A stretch of DNA of 13,544 nt from Puniceicoccales bacterium (GTDB lineage Bacteria > Verrucomicrobiota > Verrucomicrobiia > Opitutales > JAIRLM01): positions 1-13,544 of the forward strand of contig JAITFC010000032.1 of the NCBI GenBank assembly GCA_031281635.1, in the 5' to 3' direction. Below the pieces are notes generated by a model that was not told where the DNA came from, did not search any database, and worked only from the letters and a program-made list of their open reading frames with translations. This document shows positions 1-6,917 of this stretch, piece by piece (the first letter of the stretch is position 1; each line of letters begins with the position of its first letter). The position numbers and the translations under genes were made by a program.

Positions 1-1
1 G

Positions 2-151
2 TCACTTAGAGGTAATAGCGCCGTCGGAGAAGTGCAGCTGAGCTGGCGACCGTCCAACCGAAAAAATCTCGCCATCGACCTCGGCTTGAAAGGCTACATA
101 GGTGCGAGAGAGGGAATTAGCGGGTACGTGCAAGTTTCGCAGGCGCTGTAG
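2..151 (+). CDS. C-terminal fragment of an autotransporter-type outer-membrane beta-barrel protein (5' partial)
   Basis: An open frame runs from the window edge to TAG at 149-151 and gives 49 residues. It contains alternating hydrophobic/polar strands with 'AIDLGLKGYIGAREGISGY', close to the end of autotransporter beta-domains (typically LDLGxxGYxGxREGVSG followed by a last amphipathic strand). In that family the C-terminal barrel inserts in the outer membrane and supports export of an N-terminal passenger. The passenger and most of the barrel lie outside the window. The last residues are QVSQAL, so the chain ends in Leu and not the usual aromatic residue. The call rests on a short motif-like stretch; another outer-membrane barrel family is possible. 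The next gene starts about 110 nt downstream on the same strand. Confidence 0.55.
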   Translation, partial: SLRGNSAVGEVQLSWRPSNRKNLAIDLGLKGYIGAREGISGYVQVSQAL

Positions 152-172
152 AATCGCTCATTTAACGCGACG

Positions 173-202
173 CAGACTCCATGGCGGATTATTTGGAGTT
201 TG
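173..202 (+). other. Stem-loop after the autotransporter fragment
   Basis: CAGACTCCA (173-181) pairs with TGGAGTTTG (194-202), giving a 9-bp stem with one G-T wobble and a 12-nt loop. It lies 21 nt after the stop of the partial outer-membrane gene and before the histidine kinase. No T-run follows, so it is not a standard Rho-independent terminator. It could protect the 3' end of the upstream mRNA or be chance. Confidence 0.3.
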
Positions 203-260
203 AGGTCGAACGTTGGGCAGGGATTGCAAATGCTGTATCTTTTTTTATAGGTCATTCACC

Positions 261-1373
261 ATGAATTTGTCGGGAAAATGCGGCGGTGGTACGGTGTGTG
301 GCGTAATGTATCCCAGTGGTCTTGAGGGACTTTGGGAACTAATCCAGGATGGACTCATCCTGCTCGAGGGCGGTGGCACACTGCGCTATTGCAACGGGAG
401 GGCCAGAGAATTGCTCGGCATCCCCAGCGAAACACTGCCTCCGCTGCCGCTGCGCCGTTTTTCTCCGGAATTATTTTTTCATCTGCAAGACTACCTCGGC
501 AGCGAGGAAAGGCAAATATTCGAAGCGGATATTACGTATCCGGAAAAGCGCTTATTACGCGTGCAATGTCTTCCCTATAAAGAACTTAATGAAACTCTAT
601 ATGCGGCGGTGCTTGTCGATCGCACGAGGGAAGAGGAGCGGGACGCGGAGCAATTAGAGGAGGAGACATGTGCGGCGGTGCAGACAATTGCCGGGGGTAT
701 GGCTCATGAGATGGGCAATCCTCTCAACACGTTACAAATCCAACTGCAACTGTTGCAACGTCAATTGCCCGGTGCCGCTAAATATCAGAAAATGCGCGAA
801 ACAGTCGCCATTTGCCGCGGGGAGGTGGAGCGTCTACATCACATGGTGCGACATTTTCTCCACGCCATTCGTCCGGTAAAACCTCTGCTGCAGTCTTTGG
901 ATCTGAACGATTTAGTGCGTGGCTGCGTCGTTGTTTTGGGGGAGGAATTGCGCCAGCGTGACGTGCGCATCGTGATGGAACTTGCCGATGGAGAAATTCG
1001 CATTTTAGGCGATGAAGAACAGTTGCAGCGAGTGTTTTTCAATTTGTTACGCAATGCCATGGAAGCACTTGACGGTGGAGGGTCGATTGCGTTGCGAACG
1101 ACACAGGAAGATGCTTTTGCGCGCGTGGAAGTGGAGGATGATGGAGTTGGAATTGCTCCGTCCGCCCTGCCAAACATTTTGCAACTACAACGGAGCGAGA
1201 AACGTCATGGCAACGGCCTCGGATTGGTTATTGTGCAACGTATCCTGCGCGCTCATCGCAGCACAATCGCCCTTCGCACGGTCGCTCCCCACGGGACTCT
1301 CGTTACTCTGCGCATTCCGCTGGAAAACCCCAACTTTCCCATGCTTCCCGGCGCGGGGTCGGAAACAAGCTAA
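261..1373 (+). CDS. PAS-domain sensor histidine kinase (NtrB-like, probably soluble)
   Basis: This is the sensor of a two-component system: it autophosphorylates on His and passes the phosphate to a response regulator. With the ATG at 261 (370 aa) there is a PAS-like sensor near residues 20-125, a HisKA helix with phospho-acceptor His149 in 'GGMAHEMGNPLN', an N-box with Asn264 in 'NLLRNAMEAL', a G1 box 'EDDGVGI' around 291-297 and a G2 box 'GNGLGL' at 316-321. No membrane segment or signal peptide is visible, so it is probably cytoplasmic. The F-box between G1 and G2 is degenerate (LQLQRSEKRHG; no FxPF-T). No response regulator is adjacent, because the next gene is the convergent mutS. The start is uncertain: the frame is open from TTG 213, ATG 261 has a weak AGGT eight bases upstream, and ATG 306 would still keep the PAS domain. 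Confidence 0.85.
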   Translation: MNLSGKCGGGTVCGVMYPSGLEGLWELIQDGLILLEGGGTLRYCNGRARELLGIPSETLPPLPLRRFSPELFFHLQDYLGSEERQIFEADITYPEKRLLRVQCLPYKELNETLYAAVLVDRTREEERDAEQLEEETCAAVQTIAGGMAHEMGNPLNTLQIQLQLLQRQLPGAAKYQKMRETVAICRGEVERLHHMVRHFLHAIRPVKPLLQSLDLNDLVRGCVVVLGEELRQRDVRIVMELADGEIRILGDEEQLQRVFFNLLRNAMEALDGGGSIALRTTQEDAFARVEVEDDGVGIAPSALPNILQLQRSEKRHGNGLGLVIVQRILRAHRSTIALRTVAPHGTLVTLRIPLENPNFPMLPGAGSETS

Positions 1374-1429
1374 GCAAAAGAAATTGCGAAATTCCCGTGT
1401 TCCGCATGTGCTGGCGTCATGGACGCACC

Positions 1430-3889
1430 TCAAAACCCCTTTCGCTCCAAATTGCGCAGGATCTCCTGGGCACGGGTGATGACTGGCTTGGGTAATCCGG
1501 CTAATTTCGCTACGTGAAGGCCGTAGGAGCGGTCTGCAGAACCGGGAAGAATTTTTTTCAAAAATAAAATTCCATCTTCGTTTTCGCGCACGGCGAGATG
1601 GAAATTGCGCATGCGCGGCAAGGTTTTGGCCAATTGCGTCAATTCGTGGTAATGGGTTGCAAATAGTGTTCGCGGGCCGGCCTTTCCGACTCCATGAAGA
1701 TGCTCCATGACGGCCCAGGCGATGCTCAAACCGTCGTAGGTGCTGGTTCCGCGACCAATTTCGTCGAGAATAAGCAAACTATTCTCCGTGGCACCGTGTA
1801 AAATTGCCGCCGTCTCACTCATTTCCACCATGAACGTCGAGCGGCCACGCGCCAAATCGTCCCCGGCACCGACACGGGAAAAAATGCGGTCCACAATTCC
1901 GATGTGCGCACTTTTTGCGGGGACCCAGCAACCCGTTTGCGCCATGAGGACGATGAGGGCAATTTGTCGGATGTAGGTGGACTTGCCGCCCATATTAGGT
2001 CCCGTGATGAGAGCAATTTGGCAATCTTCGCTATCCAGGTTGCAATCATTGGGAACGAAGTAGGAATTTGCACCAAAGTCATTTTTGCGCAGTGCCTGTT
2101 CTACGACCGGGTGACGGCCCTGCACAATTTCGATGCGTCGATCATCGGCAATTTGAGGACGCACCAAATTTTCTTCTCGCGCCAGCAACGCCCAGCTGGA
2201 AAAAACATCCAATTCTGCCAATGCTTCCGCCGCTTCCGTAAGTTCTTCTGCTTCTGAAAGTATTTGCAGGACAATTTCTTCGAACAATCGTCGCTCCCAA
2301 TCCAAGGCGGATATTCGCGCATCGGAAATGGCCCGTTCCTTTGCTCGCAGTTCGTCCGTTGTATACCGTTCGCCATTTGCCGTCGTCTGTTTTCGGATAT
2401 AATGTGCTGGTACGGAACGTAAATTGGCCTTTGTCACTTCGATGAAATAGCCGAAAACTCCTGTGTTGCGGATGCGCAGACTTTTTATGCCCGTTGCCGC
2501 CTGTTCCTGTGCTTCCAAATTATTTAGCCACTGCTGTGCATCGCCGAGAATTTTACGGTAGTGATCCACATTCCTATTAAAGCCGTCACGGATGCAGCCA
2601 CCATCGGCGATGTCCTGGGGAAGAGAGTCTGCCAATGAACACTTTAGGAAATGCCGCAGACTTTCGAAATCGCCAATTCTCCGCACAACCTCTTGCAAGT
2701 GTGGCATTTTTCTCTGGGAAATAACGTCGCAGATGGCGGGAAGTTGTTCTAACGTGCTCAGGACACCGCCCAACTCTCTGGGATAGCGCACGCGATTTTG
2801 CAAACGGCCCAGCATGCGTGGCAGATCACGGGTTGCGGACAGGCATTTGCGCAGTGTTTCGGTGGCCGTTTCGTCATCAAATAGCTCTTGGATACAATTT
2901 TGTCGACGCGTAATTTCCTCGGAAGAAAGCAGCGGCTGCGTCAAAAATTCTCGCAAAAGACGGGCGCCGGCGGCCGTAACCGTTCGATCGATAGCCTGCA
3001 GCAAACTGCCATCCCTCGTGCCACGGACGGATCGAAAGATTTCCAAATTAGCTGCAGTAGAAGGATCTATGAGAACAGATTGTTCGAAACGCACTTCATG
3101 AATTGTGTAAATATTGCGCAATTTTCCGCAGAGATTTTTTGCCGCGTAAATGAGTAGAGCGCCAGTTGGTCCGATGGCCGGATGTTGCGGCGAAATGCCG
3201 AAACTATCTAGGGAGTGCACGCCGAGAGTTGATAAAATCTGCTCCATAGCACCGTCGCTGTCGAAGTAAGATGGCGGCAATTCTGTCGTCAATCGTCGCG
3301 TGGAAAGCAACTGGAATGCGTCCAACCAGCAGTCGTGGTAATTATTCCATTCATCCCAGGCGCCTTCGCGGATGAGAATTTCTCTGGGATCCAGGGCGGA
3401 GAGAAGTGCGAGAAGTTCGCCAATATTTTTGGACGTGGCCAGGCGCAATCGTCCCGTAGACACCTCCAACCAAGCACCGTGAACGCCGCGTGAATCTACT
3501 TCAAAGGCAACAATATAATGATTTTCCTTTGCTTCGATTTGGGAATCTTCGATCATCGTCCCAGCCGTGTAAATGCGCGTCAGAGCCCTCCGCACGAGTC
3601 GTCCCGCAACGGCCGGTTCCAACTGCTCACAGACGGCAACTTTCCATCCGGCATCAAGCAGTTTCCGCAGATAATGGTTGGCCGCATGAAATGGCACTCC
3701 AGCCATGGGGGCACCTTGCCTCTGCGTCAGAGTCAGTCCAAGAATGCGCGCCGCGATCTCCGCGTCCTCGTTGAAAAGCTCGTAAAAGTCTCCAAGACGA
3801 AAAAATAGTAGCGTGCGCGGTGGCAATGTCTGTCGCACCTCCTCATATTGCGCCATCATCGGCGAATTTTTTGCGTCAACGTCACCCAC
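1430..3889 (-). CDS. mutS: DNA mismatch repair protein MutS
   Basis: MutS recognises mismatches and small loops after replication and, with ATP, recruits MutL. The 819-aa product has the mismatch-reading motif GDFYELF at 33-39 (Phe35 stacking, Glu37), connector and lever/clamp domains through the middle, and the ABC-type ATPase with Walker A GPNMGGKST at 630-638 and Walker B 'LLILDEIGRGTSTYDG' near 705-720. The dimer-interface 'FATHYHELT' motif follows. It ends at 'AGLPKPVITRAQEILRNLERKGF', about where the E. coli ATPase/helix-turn-helix part ends, so the long C-terminal tail for tetramer formation and beta-clamp contact is missing or minimal. The start is GTG, with AAAAGG five bases upstream; the ATG pair at codons 11-12 is less likely because MutS normally has residues before 'PMMxQY'. 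No mutL is in the window. Confidence 0.97.
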   Translation of the reverse strand: MGDVDAKNSPMMAQYEEVRQTLPPRTLLFFRLGDFYELFNEDAEIAARILGLTLTQRQGAPMAGVPFHAANHYLRKLLDAGWKVAVCEQLEPAVAGRLVRRALTRIYTAGTMIEDSQIEAKENHYIVAFEVDSRGVHGAWLEVSTGRLRLATSKNIGELLALLSALDPREILIREGAWDEWNNYHDCWLDAFQLLSTRRLTTELPPSYFDSDGAMEQILSTLGVHSLDSFGISPQHPAIGPTGALLIYAAKNLCGKLRNIYTIHEVRFEQSVLIDPSTAANLEIFRSVRGTRDGSLLQAIDRTVTAAGARLLREFLTQPLLSSEEITRRQNCIQELFDDETATETLRKCLSATRDLPRMLGRLQNRVRYPRELGGVLSTLEQLPAICDVISQRKMPHLQEVVRRIGDFESLRHFLKCSLADSLPQDIADGGCIRDGFNRNVDHYRKILGDAQQWLNNLEAQEQAATGIKSLRIRNTGVFGYFIEVTKANLRSVPAHYIRKQTTANGERYTTDELRAKERAISDARISALDWERRLFEEIVLQILSEAEELTEAAEALAELDVFSSWALLAREENLVRPQIADDRRIEIVQGRHPVVEQALRKNDFGANSYFVPNDCNLDSEDCQIALITGPNMGGKSTYIRQIALIVLMAQTGCWVPAKSAHIGIVDRIFSRVGAGDDLARGRSTFMVEMSETAAILHGATENSLLILDEIGRGTSTYDGLSIAWAVMEHLHGVGKAGPRTLFATHYHELTQLAKTLPRMRNFHLAVRENEDGILFLKKILPGSADRSYGLHVAKLAGLPKPVITRAQEILRNLERKGF

Positions 3890-3894
3890 CTGGA

Positions 3895-3906
3895 CCTTTT
3901 AAAAGG
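3895..3906. promoter_or_regulatory. 12-bp perfect palindrome over the mutS ribosome-binding site
   Basis: CCTTTTAAAAGG is a perfect 12-bp palindrome. On the minus strand its AAAAGG half is the likely Shine-Dalgarno for the mutS GTG start five bases further on. It could be a repressor operator or chance; no regulator is implied by the sequence. Confidence 0.3.
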
Positions 3907-3918
3907 CGATTGCCAGGC

Positions 3919-3946
3919 AAATGCAAGGATTTTCCCTTTTGCATTT
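3919..3946. other. Stem-loop in the mutS-folP divergent region
   Basis: AAATGCAAGG (3919-3928) pairs with CCTTTTGCATTT (3935-3946) across a 6-nt ATTTTC loop, with a two-base bulge: 2 bp plus 8 bp. On the plus strand it is followed by TT and, a few bases later, TTTTTT. It therefore resembles a terminator for plus-strand transcripts, although no gene is seen upstream on that strand. On the minus strand it would sit in the mutS leader. Confidence 0.4.
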
Positions 3947-3956
3947 TTAGAATTTT

Positions 3957-4019
3957 TTAATCGTTGCCATAGGCTTTATTAGACATTTCTTGAAACTCAT
4001 CCCGCATCTCCGGCCGCAC
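3957..4019 (-). CDS. Possible short ORF (20 codons) upstream of mutS
   Basis: A minus-strand frame starts at GTG 4019 (or ATG 4007) and encodes a short acidic peptide ending 'EMRDEFQEMSNKAYGND', stop TAA. The composition looks protein-like, but the frame is closed directly upstream by TAG. In another frame a second short ORF (MFEMTLGAAGDAG, 3997-4038, with GGTGGAG just upstream) overlaps it. The pair could be one small gene split by a frameshift, a decayed gene end, a leader peptide for mutS, or chance. No family is recognised. Confidence 0.25.
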   Translation of the reverse strand: MRPEMRDEFQEMSNKAYGND

Positions 4020-4148
4020 CTAAAGTCATCTCGAACATCACTCCACCCTCATACAATAAATTATTAACATTCCAAAGTCTTTCCCTAAGATCATCTTTCT
4101 ATTTTACTAAAACAAAACTTTTGTCCCTCCGCGTAAAATTTTCTTGCA

Positions 4149-5015
4149 TTGCCATCGAAAATTTACTCTCAAGCACCCGTGCTCTTGGAGGAGGAAAAGG
4201 GAAAATTTTACATTTGGGGAATCGTCAACGCGACACCGGATTCCTTTTCCGATGGAGTTCCGGGGGCTGGGAGTGAATATTTTATCGCCCGTGGCCTCTC
4301 GTTGGTTGCCGACGGTGCGCATGTCCTCGATGTGGGCGGCGAATCCACGCGGCCGGGTTGGAAGGAAATTTCCGTTGGAGAAGAATTGGATAGAGTTCTA
4401 CCGGTCATCGAAGGTTTGCGGAAAAATTGCTCCGTCCCCATTTCCATCGATACGCGACGGTCGGCAGTCGCAAAAGCCGCCTTGGCCGCCGGGGCATGCA
4501 TCGCGAATGATATTTTTGGTCTCCAAGGGGATAGCGCAATGGCTAAGGAGGTAGCAAACCGCGCAAAAAAGGTCGTTGTCATGTACCAGCGCCAGCAATT
4601 TTTAAGGAATGAAAACGTCATCGATGATATGATAACTTTTTGGAATAAATCCATTTGCATAGCAACGAGCGCCGGAATCCCCGTCGAAAATCTCATCCTT
4701 GATGTCGGCCTTGGCGTAGGATTTCAAAAAACAGTGGAACAAAATTTTTACATTTTACGCAATTTGTCTAAGTTGCATTCGCACTTCCCATCCTGTGCAT
4801 TTCTGCTCGGCGCATCGCGCAAATCTTTTCTGGAAAAGCTCGTCGGACCAATGCAACCGCGGGAACGGGATCTGGCCAGTGCCGCCGTCGCACGCCATGC
4901 CCTTGCGCAGGGAATTAGACACTTTCGCGTTCATAATGTGGCACTTACCAAGCAAATTCTGCGTGGCGAAGATCTTTCAAAAGTGCGCGCTGCGATGGCG
5001 TGCCTGTGTGAATAA
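4149..5015 (+). CDS. folP: Dihydropteroate synthase
   Basis: DHPS joins p-aminobenzoate to dihydropterin pyrophosphate in cytoplasmic folate synthesis and is the sulfonamide target. The 288-aa TIM-barrel protein has 'GIVNATPDSFSDG' (24-36), 'DVGGESTRPG' (61-70, loop 2), 'SIDT' (99-102), 'NDI' (120-122), 'GASRKSF' (221-227) and a final 'RVHNV' (260-264). Departures from the usual pattern are RVHNV for RVHDV, VMYQRQ for the (L/V)MHM region, and 'LDVGLGVGFQKT' for LDPGxGFGK(T/N), with two extra residues before the pterin-binding Lys194. The fold and most substrate residues remain. The start is a TTG without a clear Shine-Dalgarno and just after an in-frame TAA; GTG 4179 or TTG 4185 are alternatives. 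It is followed after 60 nt by rpmI. Confidence 0.92.
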   Translation: MPSKIYSQAPVLLEEEKGKFYIWGIVNATPDSFSDGVPGAGSEYFIARGLSLVADGAHVLDVGGESTRPGWKEISVGEELDRVLPVIEGLRKNCSVPISIDTRRSAVAKAALAAGACIANDIFGLQGDSAMAKEVANRAKKVVVMYQRQQFLRNENVIDDMITFWNKSICIATSAGIPVENLILDVGLGVGFQKTVEQNFYILRNLSKLHSHFPSCAFLLGASRKSFLEKLVGPMQPRERDLASAAVARHALAQGIRHFRVHNVALTKQILRGEDLSKVRAAMACLCE

Positions 5016-5075
5016 AAAAATTTGACAAAAAATATCTTTACATGGTCGCAGATGCTGCTATGCCTCGCATCGGGT

Positions 5076-5267
5076 ATGTTAAAGACGAAAAAGGCGATTT
5101 CGAAACGGTTCAAGATCACCGCCACGGGGAAAGTGTTGCGGCGCACAGCCGGATACAATCATTTTCTGCGCAACAGGAGTGCCAAGAGCCAGAGACGTGC
5201 CCAGACGGATAAGCCGGTTTCGCCGGGGTTTTCAGCCCATGTGCGTCGCGCCATGCCGTTTGCTTAA
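5076..5267 (+). CDS. rpmI: 50S ribosomal protein L35 (bL35)
   Basis: This is a small basic structural protein of the large ribosomal subunit. The 63-aa product begins MLKTKKAISKRFKITATGKV and has the family pattern KTKKAxxKRFKxTxxGKxxRR, a central HFLRNRSAKSQRR, and a C-terminal 'VRRAMPF'. The ATG at 5076 was chosen because L35 proteins begin two or three residues before KTKK; the frame is open back to TTG 5022 but the extra residues do not resemble L35. The Shine-Dalgarno is weak. It is 68 nt upstream of rplT, the usual partner. infC, which normally precedes rpmI, is not upstream; folP takes its place. Confidence 0.9.
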   Translation: MLKTKKAISKRFKITATGKVLRRTAGYNHFLRNRSAKSQRRAQTDKPVSPGFSAHVRRAMPFA

Positions 5268-5277
5268 AAGAAATTTG

Positions 5278-5312
5278 CGTCGTTTTGCGGTGAATTTCAG
5301 GCGACCGCGACG
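5278..5312 (+). other. Possible leader stem-loop before rplT
   Basis: In the rpmI-rplT gap, CGTC (5278-5281) and GCGGT (5287-5291) can pair with ACCGC (5304-5308) and GACG (5309-5312), giving a bulged 9-bp stem ending 23 nt before the rplT start. L20 is known to autoregulate through RNA structure in other bacteria; whether this element does so is inference. Confidence 0.25.
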
Positions 5313-5335
5313 ACCGAAAATGCGGAGGAAAGAAC

Positions 5336-5710
5336 ATGCCACGGGCCACTAACGCAGTTGCTACAAAAAAACGTAGGAAGCGCATCCTCGAGCACACGCG
5401 GGGATTTTTTGGAAATAAGTCGCGTCTCTATCGCTATGCGGTGGACGCATTTTGGCGAGCTGGATGCTTCGCCTATCGGGACCGAAGGAAAAAGAAATCG
5501 GAGTTTCGCCAGCTGTGGATCGTGCGCATAAACGCCGCCTGCAGACCCTTGGGAATGCCCTATTGTCGCCTCATTGCCGGACTGAATGCCGCAAAAATCA
5601 CATTGAGTCGGAAGTCTTTAAGTGAGTTGGCGATCCACGATCCCGAGGCATTTGCTGCGATTGTGGAAAAGGCGAAGGCAGCACTAGCCGGAATGCCCGT
5701 TGCCTCGTGA
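5336..5710 (+). CDS. rplT: 50S ribosomal protein L20 (bL20)
   Basis: L20 binds 23S rRNA early in large-subunit assembly and in several bacteria represses its own operon. The 124-aa product matches the family throughout: MPRATNAVATKKRRKRILEHT, 'GFFGNKSRLYRYA', 'RAGCFAYRDRRKKK', 'FRQLWIVRINAA', 'YCRLIAGLNAAKI' and 'LSELAIHDPEAFAAIVEKAKAAL'. A strong Shine-Dalgarno (GGAGGAA) lies seven bases before the ATG. The stop overlaps the earliest possible pheS start, so the two are probably translationally coupled. Confidence 0.97.
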   Translation: MPRATNAVATKKRRKRILEHTRGFFGNKSRLYRYAVDAFWRAGCFAYRDRRKKKSEFRQLWIVRINAACRPLGMPYCRLIAGLNAAKITLSRKSLSELAIHDPEAFAAIVEKAKAALAGMPVAS

Positions 5711-5718
5711 TACTTATT

Positions 5719-6825
5719 ATGGACAATATTGACGCCATTGAGGTGGAAAAGCGGCTGCGGTCTTTGCCCGAGGCTTTGCGCACGCGTCTTTGTGCGGTGA
5801 AAACGGGTGGAGAGCTGGAAGCGGCAAAGGCGGAGTTTTTTGGTCCAAATGGCTCTCTGACGGTGCTTTCCAAAAAAATTGGCGGTCTCCCGAAATCGGA
5901 ACGCCCGACCGTAGGACAAATTATCAATGATGTCCGGGCGCAGCTAGAATCCGCATTAGCAGCGGCTTTAAGTGCCATAGAAGAGGCAGAGCTGGCGGCA
6001 AAATTAGGTCCAGCCATTGATCCAACTCTCAGCTGCAACTACGGTTCTTTCGGCTATCGGCATCCACTGTCCCAAGTGCGTGAACATGTTGTAGATATAT
6101 TTCATCGCATGGGATTTTCCGTTGCCGAAGCGTCGGAAATTGAAACGGAATGGACCTGCTTTGATGCGCTCAATATGCCATCTACCCACGCGGCCCGCGA
6201 CTCAATGGACACATTTTTTCTTCCGGAAACAATTTCCATTGCCGCCATGACGCGCCGCGATGACGAACGTTTTCTCCTGCGCACACATACGACGACAGTA
6301 CAAGTGCGAGAACTACTCAAGGGGAACTTGCCGCTGCAGGTTATCGCTCCAGGGCGGGTTTTTCGCCGCGACACAGTCGATGCCACGCATAGCGCCAATT
6401 TTCACCAATGCGACGTTGTTCACGTGGACCGCAATGTCTCCGTCGCGGACCTAAAAGCAACAATTGATTTTTTTCTGCGCGAATTGTTTGGATGTGGCAC
6501 GCAGGTTCGCTACCGCCCCAGTCACTTTCCCTTCACGGAACCAAGCTTCGAGGTGGATGTGCGCTCGCCGAATTTGGGGAAATTGAGCGGCACTTGGATA
6601 GAAATTTTAGGTTGTGGAATCATCCATCCCAACGTATTTCGCGCGGTCAATATTGACCCAGAGCAGTGGTCCGGCCAGGCATGGGGAATTGGCATCGAAC
6701 GGATCTGCATGCTTCTGCACGGCATTGACGATGTGCGCCACTTCTATCGGAATGACATGCGCTTTTTGCGACAATTCAACGGATGCCTTCGAAGTCCGGA
6801 TAACGCGACTAGGTCTGCTCAATAA
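5719..6825 (+). CDS. pheS: Phenylalanyl-tRNA synthetase alpha subunit
   Basis: PheS carries the catalytic site of the alpha2-beta2 enzyme that charges tRNA-Phe. From ATG 5719 the protein has 368 aa. An N-terminal coiled-coil tRNA-contacting arm (about 1-95) precedes the class II core: 'RTHTTTVQVR' near 188-197, motif 2 'GRVFRRDTVDATHSANFHQ' near 212-230, 'FPFTEPSFEVDV' near 270-281, and motif 3 'GIGIERI' near 323-329. The Ala before motif 3 (GQAWGIG), linked to phenylalanine selectivity in E. coli, is present. GTG 5707, overlapping the rplT stop, is an alternative start; neither has a good Shine-Dalgarno, which fits coupling to rplT. The beta subunit gene pheT does not follow, and efp comes next. 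Confidence 0.96.
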   Translation: MDNIDAIEVEKRLRSLPEALRTRLCAVKTGGELEAAKAEFFGPNGSLTVLSKKIGGLPKSERPTVGQIINDVRAQLESALAAALSAIEEAELAAKLGPAIDPTLSCNYGSFGYRHPLSQVREHVVDIFHRMGFSVAEASEIETEWTCFDALNMPSTHAARDSMDTFFLPETISIAAMTRRDDERFLLRTHTTTVQVRELLKGNLPLQVIAPGRVFRRDTVDATHSANFHQCDVVHVDRNVSVADLKATIDFFLRELFGCGTQVRYRPSHFPFTEPSFEVDVRSPNLGKLSGTWIEILGCGIIHPNVFRAVNIDPEQWSGQAWGIGIERICMLLHGIDDVRHFYRNDMRFLRQFNGCLRSPDNATRSAQ

Positions 6826-6917
6826 AAATTGAATAGCACTGAGGAAAATACGGAAAATCCGAAAAAACGGGCTTGCTGTCCATGTAAATTTTGCTCCAAT
6901 TATTGCGGAGGGTACGC

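Larger units (their letters stand above)
3890..4148. other. Divergent intergenic region between mutS and folP
   Basis: These 259 bases separate two divergent genes and should carry promoters for both. Apart from the stem-loop, palindrome and short frames listed separately, I see AT-rich blocks (a TACAAT at 4052-4057 and a TAAAAT at 4134-4139 on the plus strand), but neither has a convincing -35 box at proper spacing. No tRNA or known riboswitch pattern is visible. Confidence 0.5.

Noticed and set aside
224..251. TTGCAA-16-TATAGG as a promoter for the histidine kinase
   Set aside because: Both hexamers match consensus at only four positions, and transcription would begin about at the ATG at 261. 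Too weak to list as a feature.
3895..3945. TTGCAT-17-TTTAAA as the mutS promoter
   Set aside because: Each hexamer matches at only four positions, and the -10 would overlap the mutS Shine-Dalgarno, leaving almost no leader; the presence of a good Shine-Dalgarno argues for a start further upstream.
5022..5050. Perfect TTGACA between folP and rpmI, a possible -35 box
   Set aside because: At 15 to 19 bases downstream the sequence is GC-containing (around GGTCGCAGA), with no -10-like hexamer, so a promoter is not supported.
6851..6861. CGGAAAATCCG after pheS as a terminator
   Set aside because: The stem has only four base pairs with a three-base loop, and A's follow it on the coding strand instead of T's.
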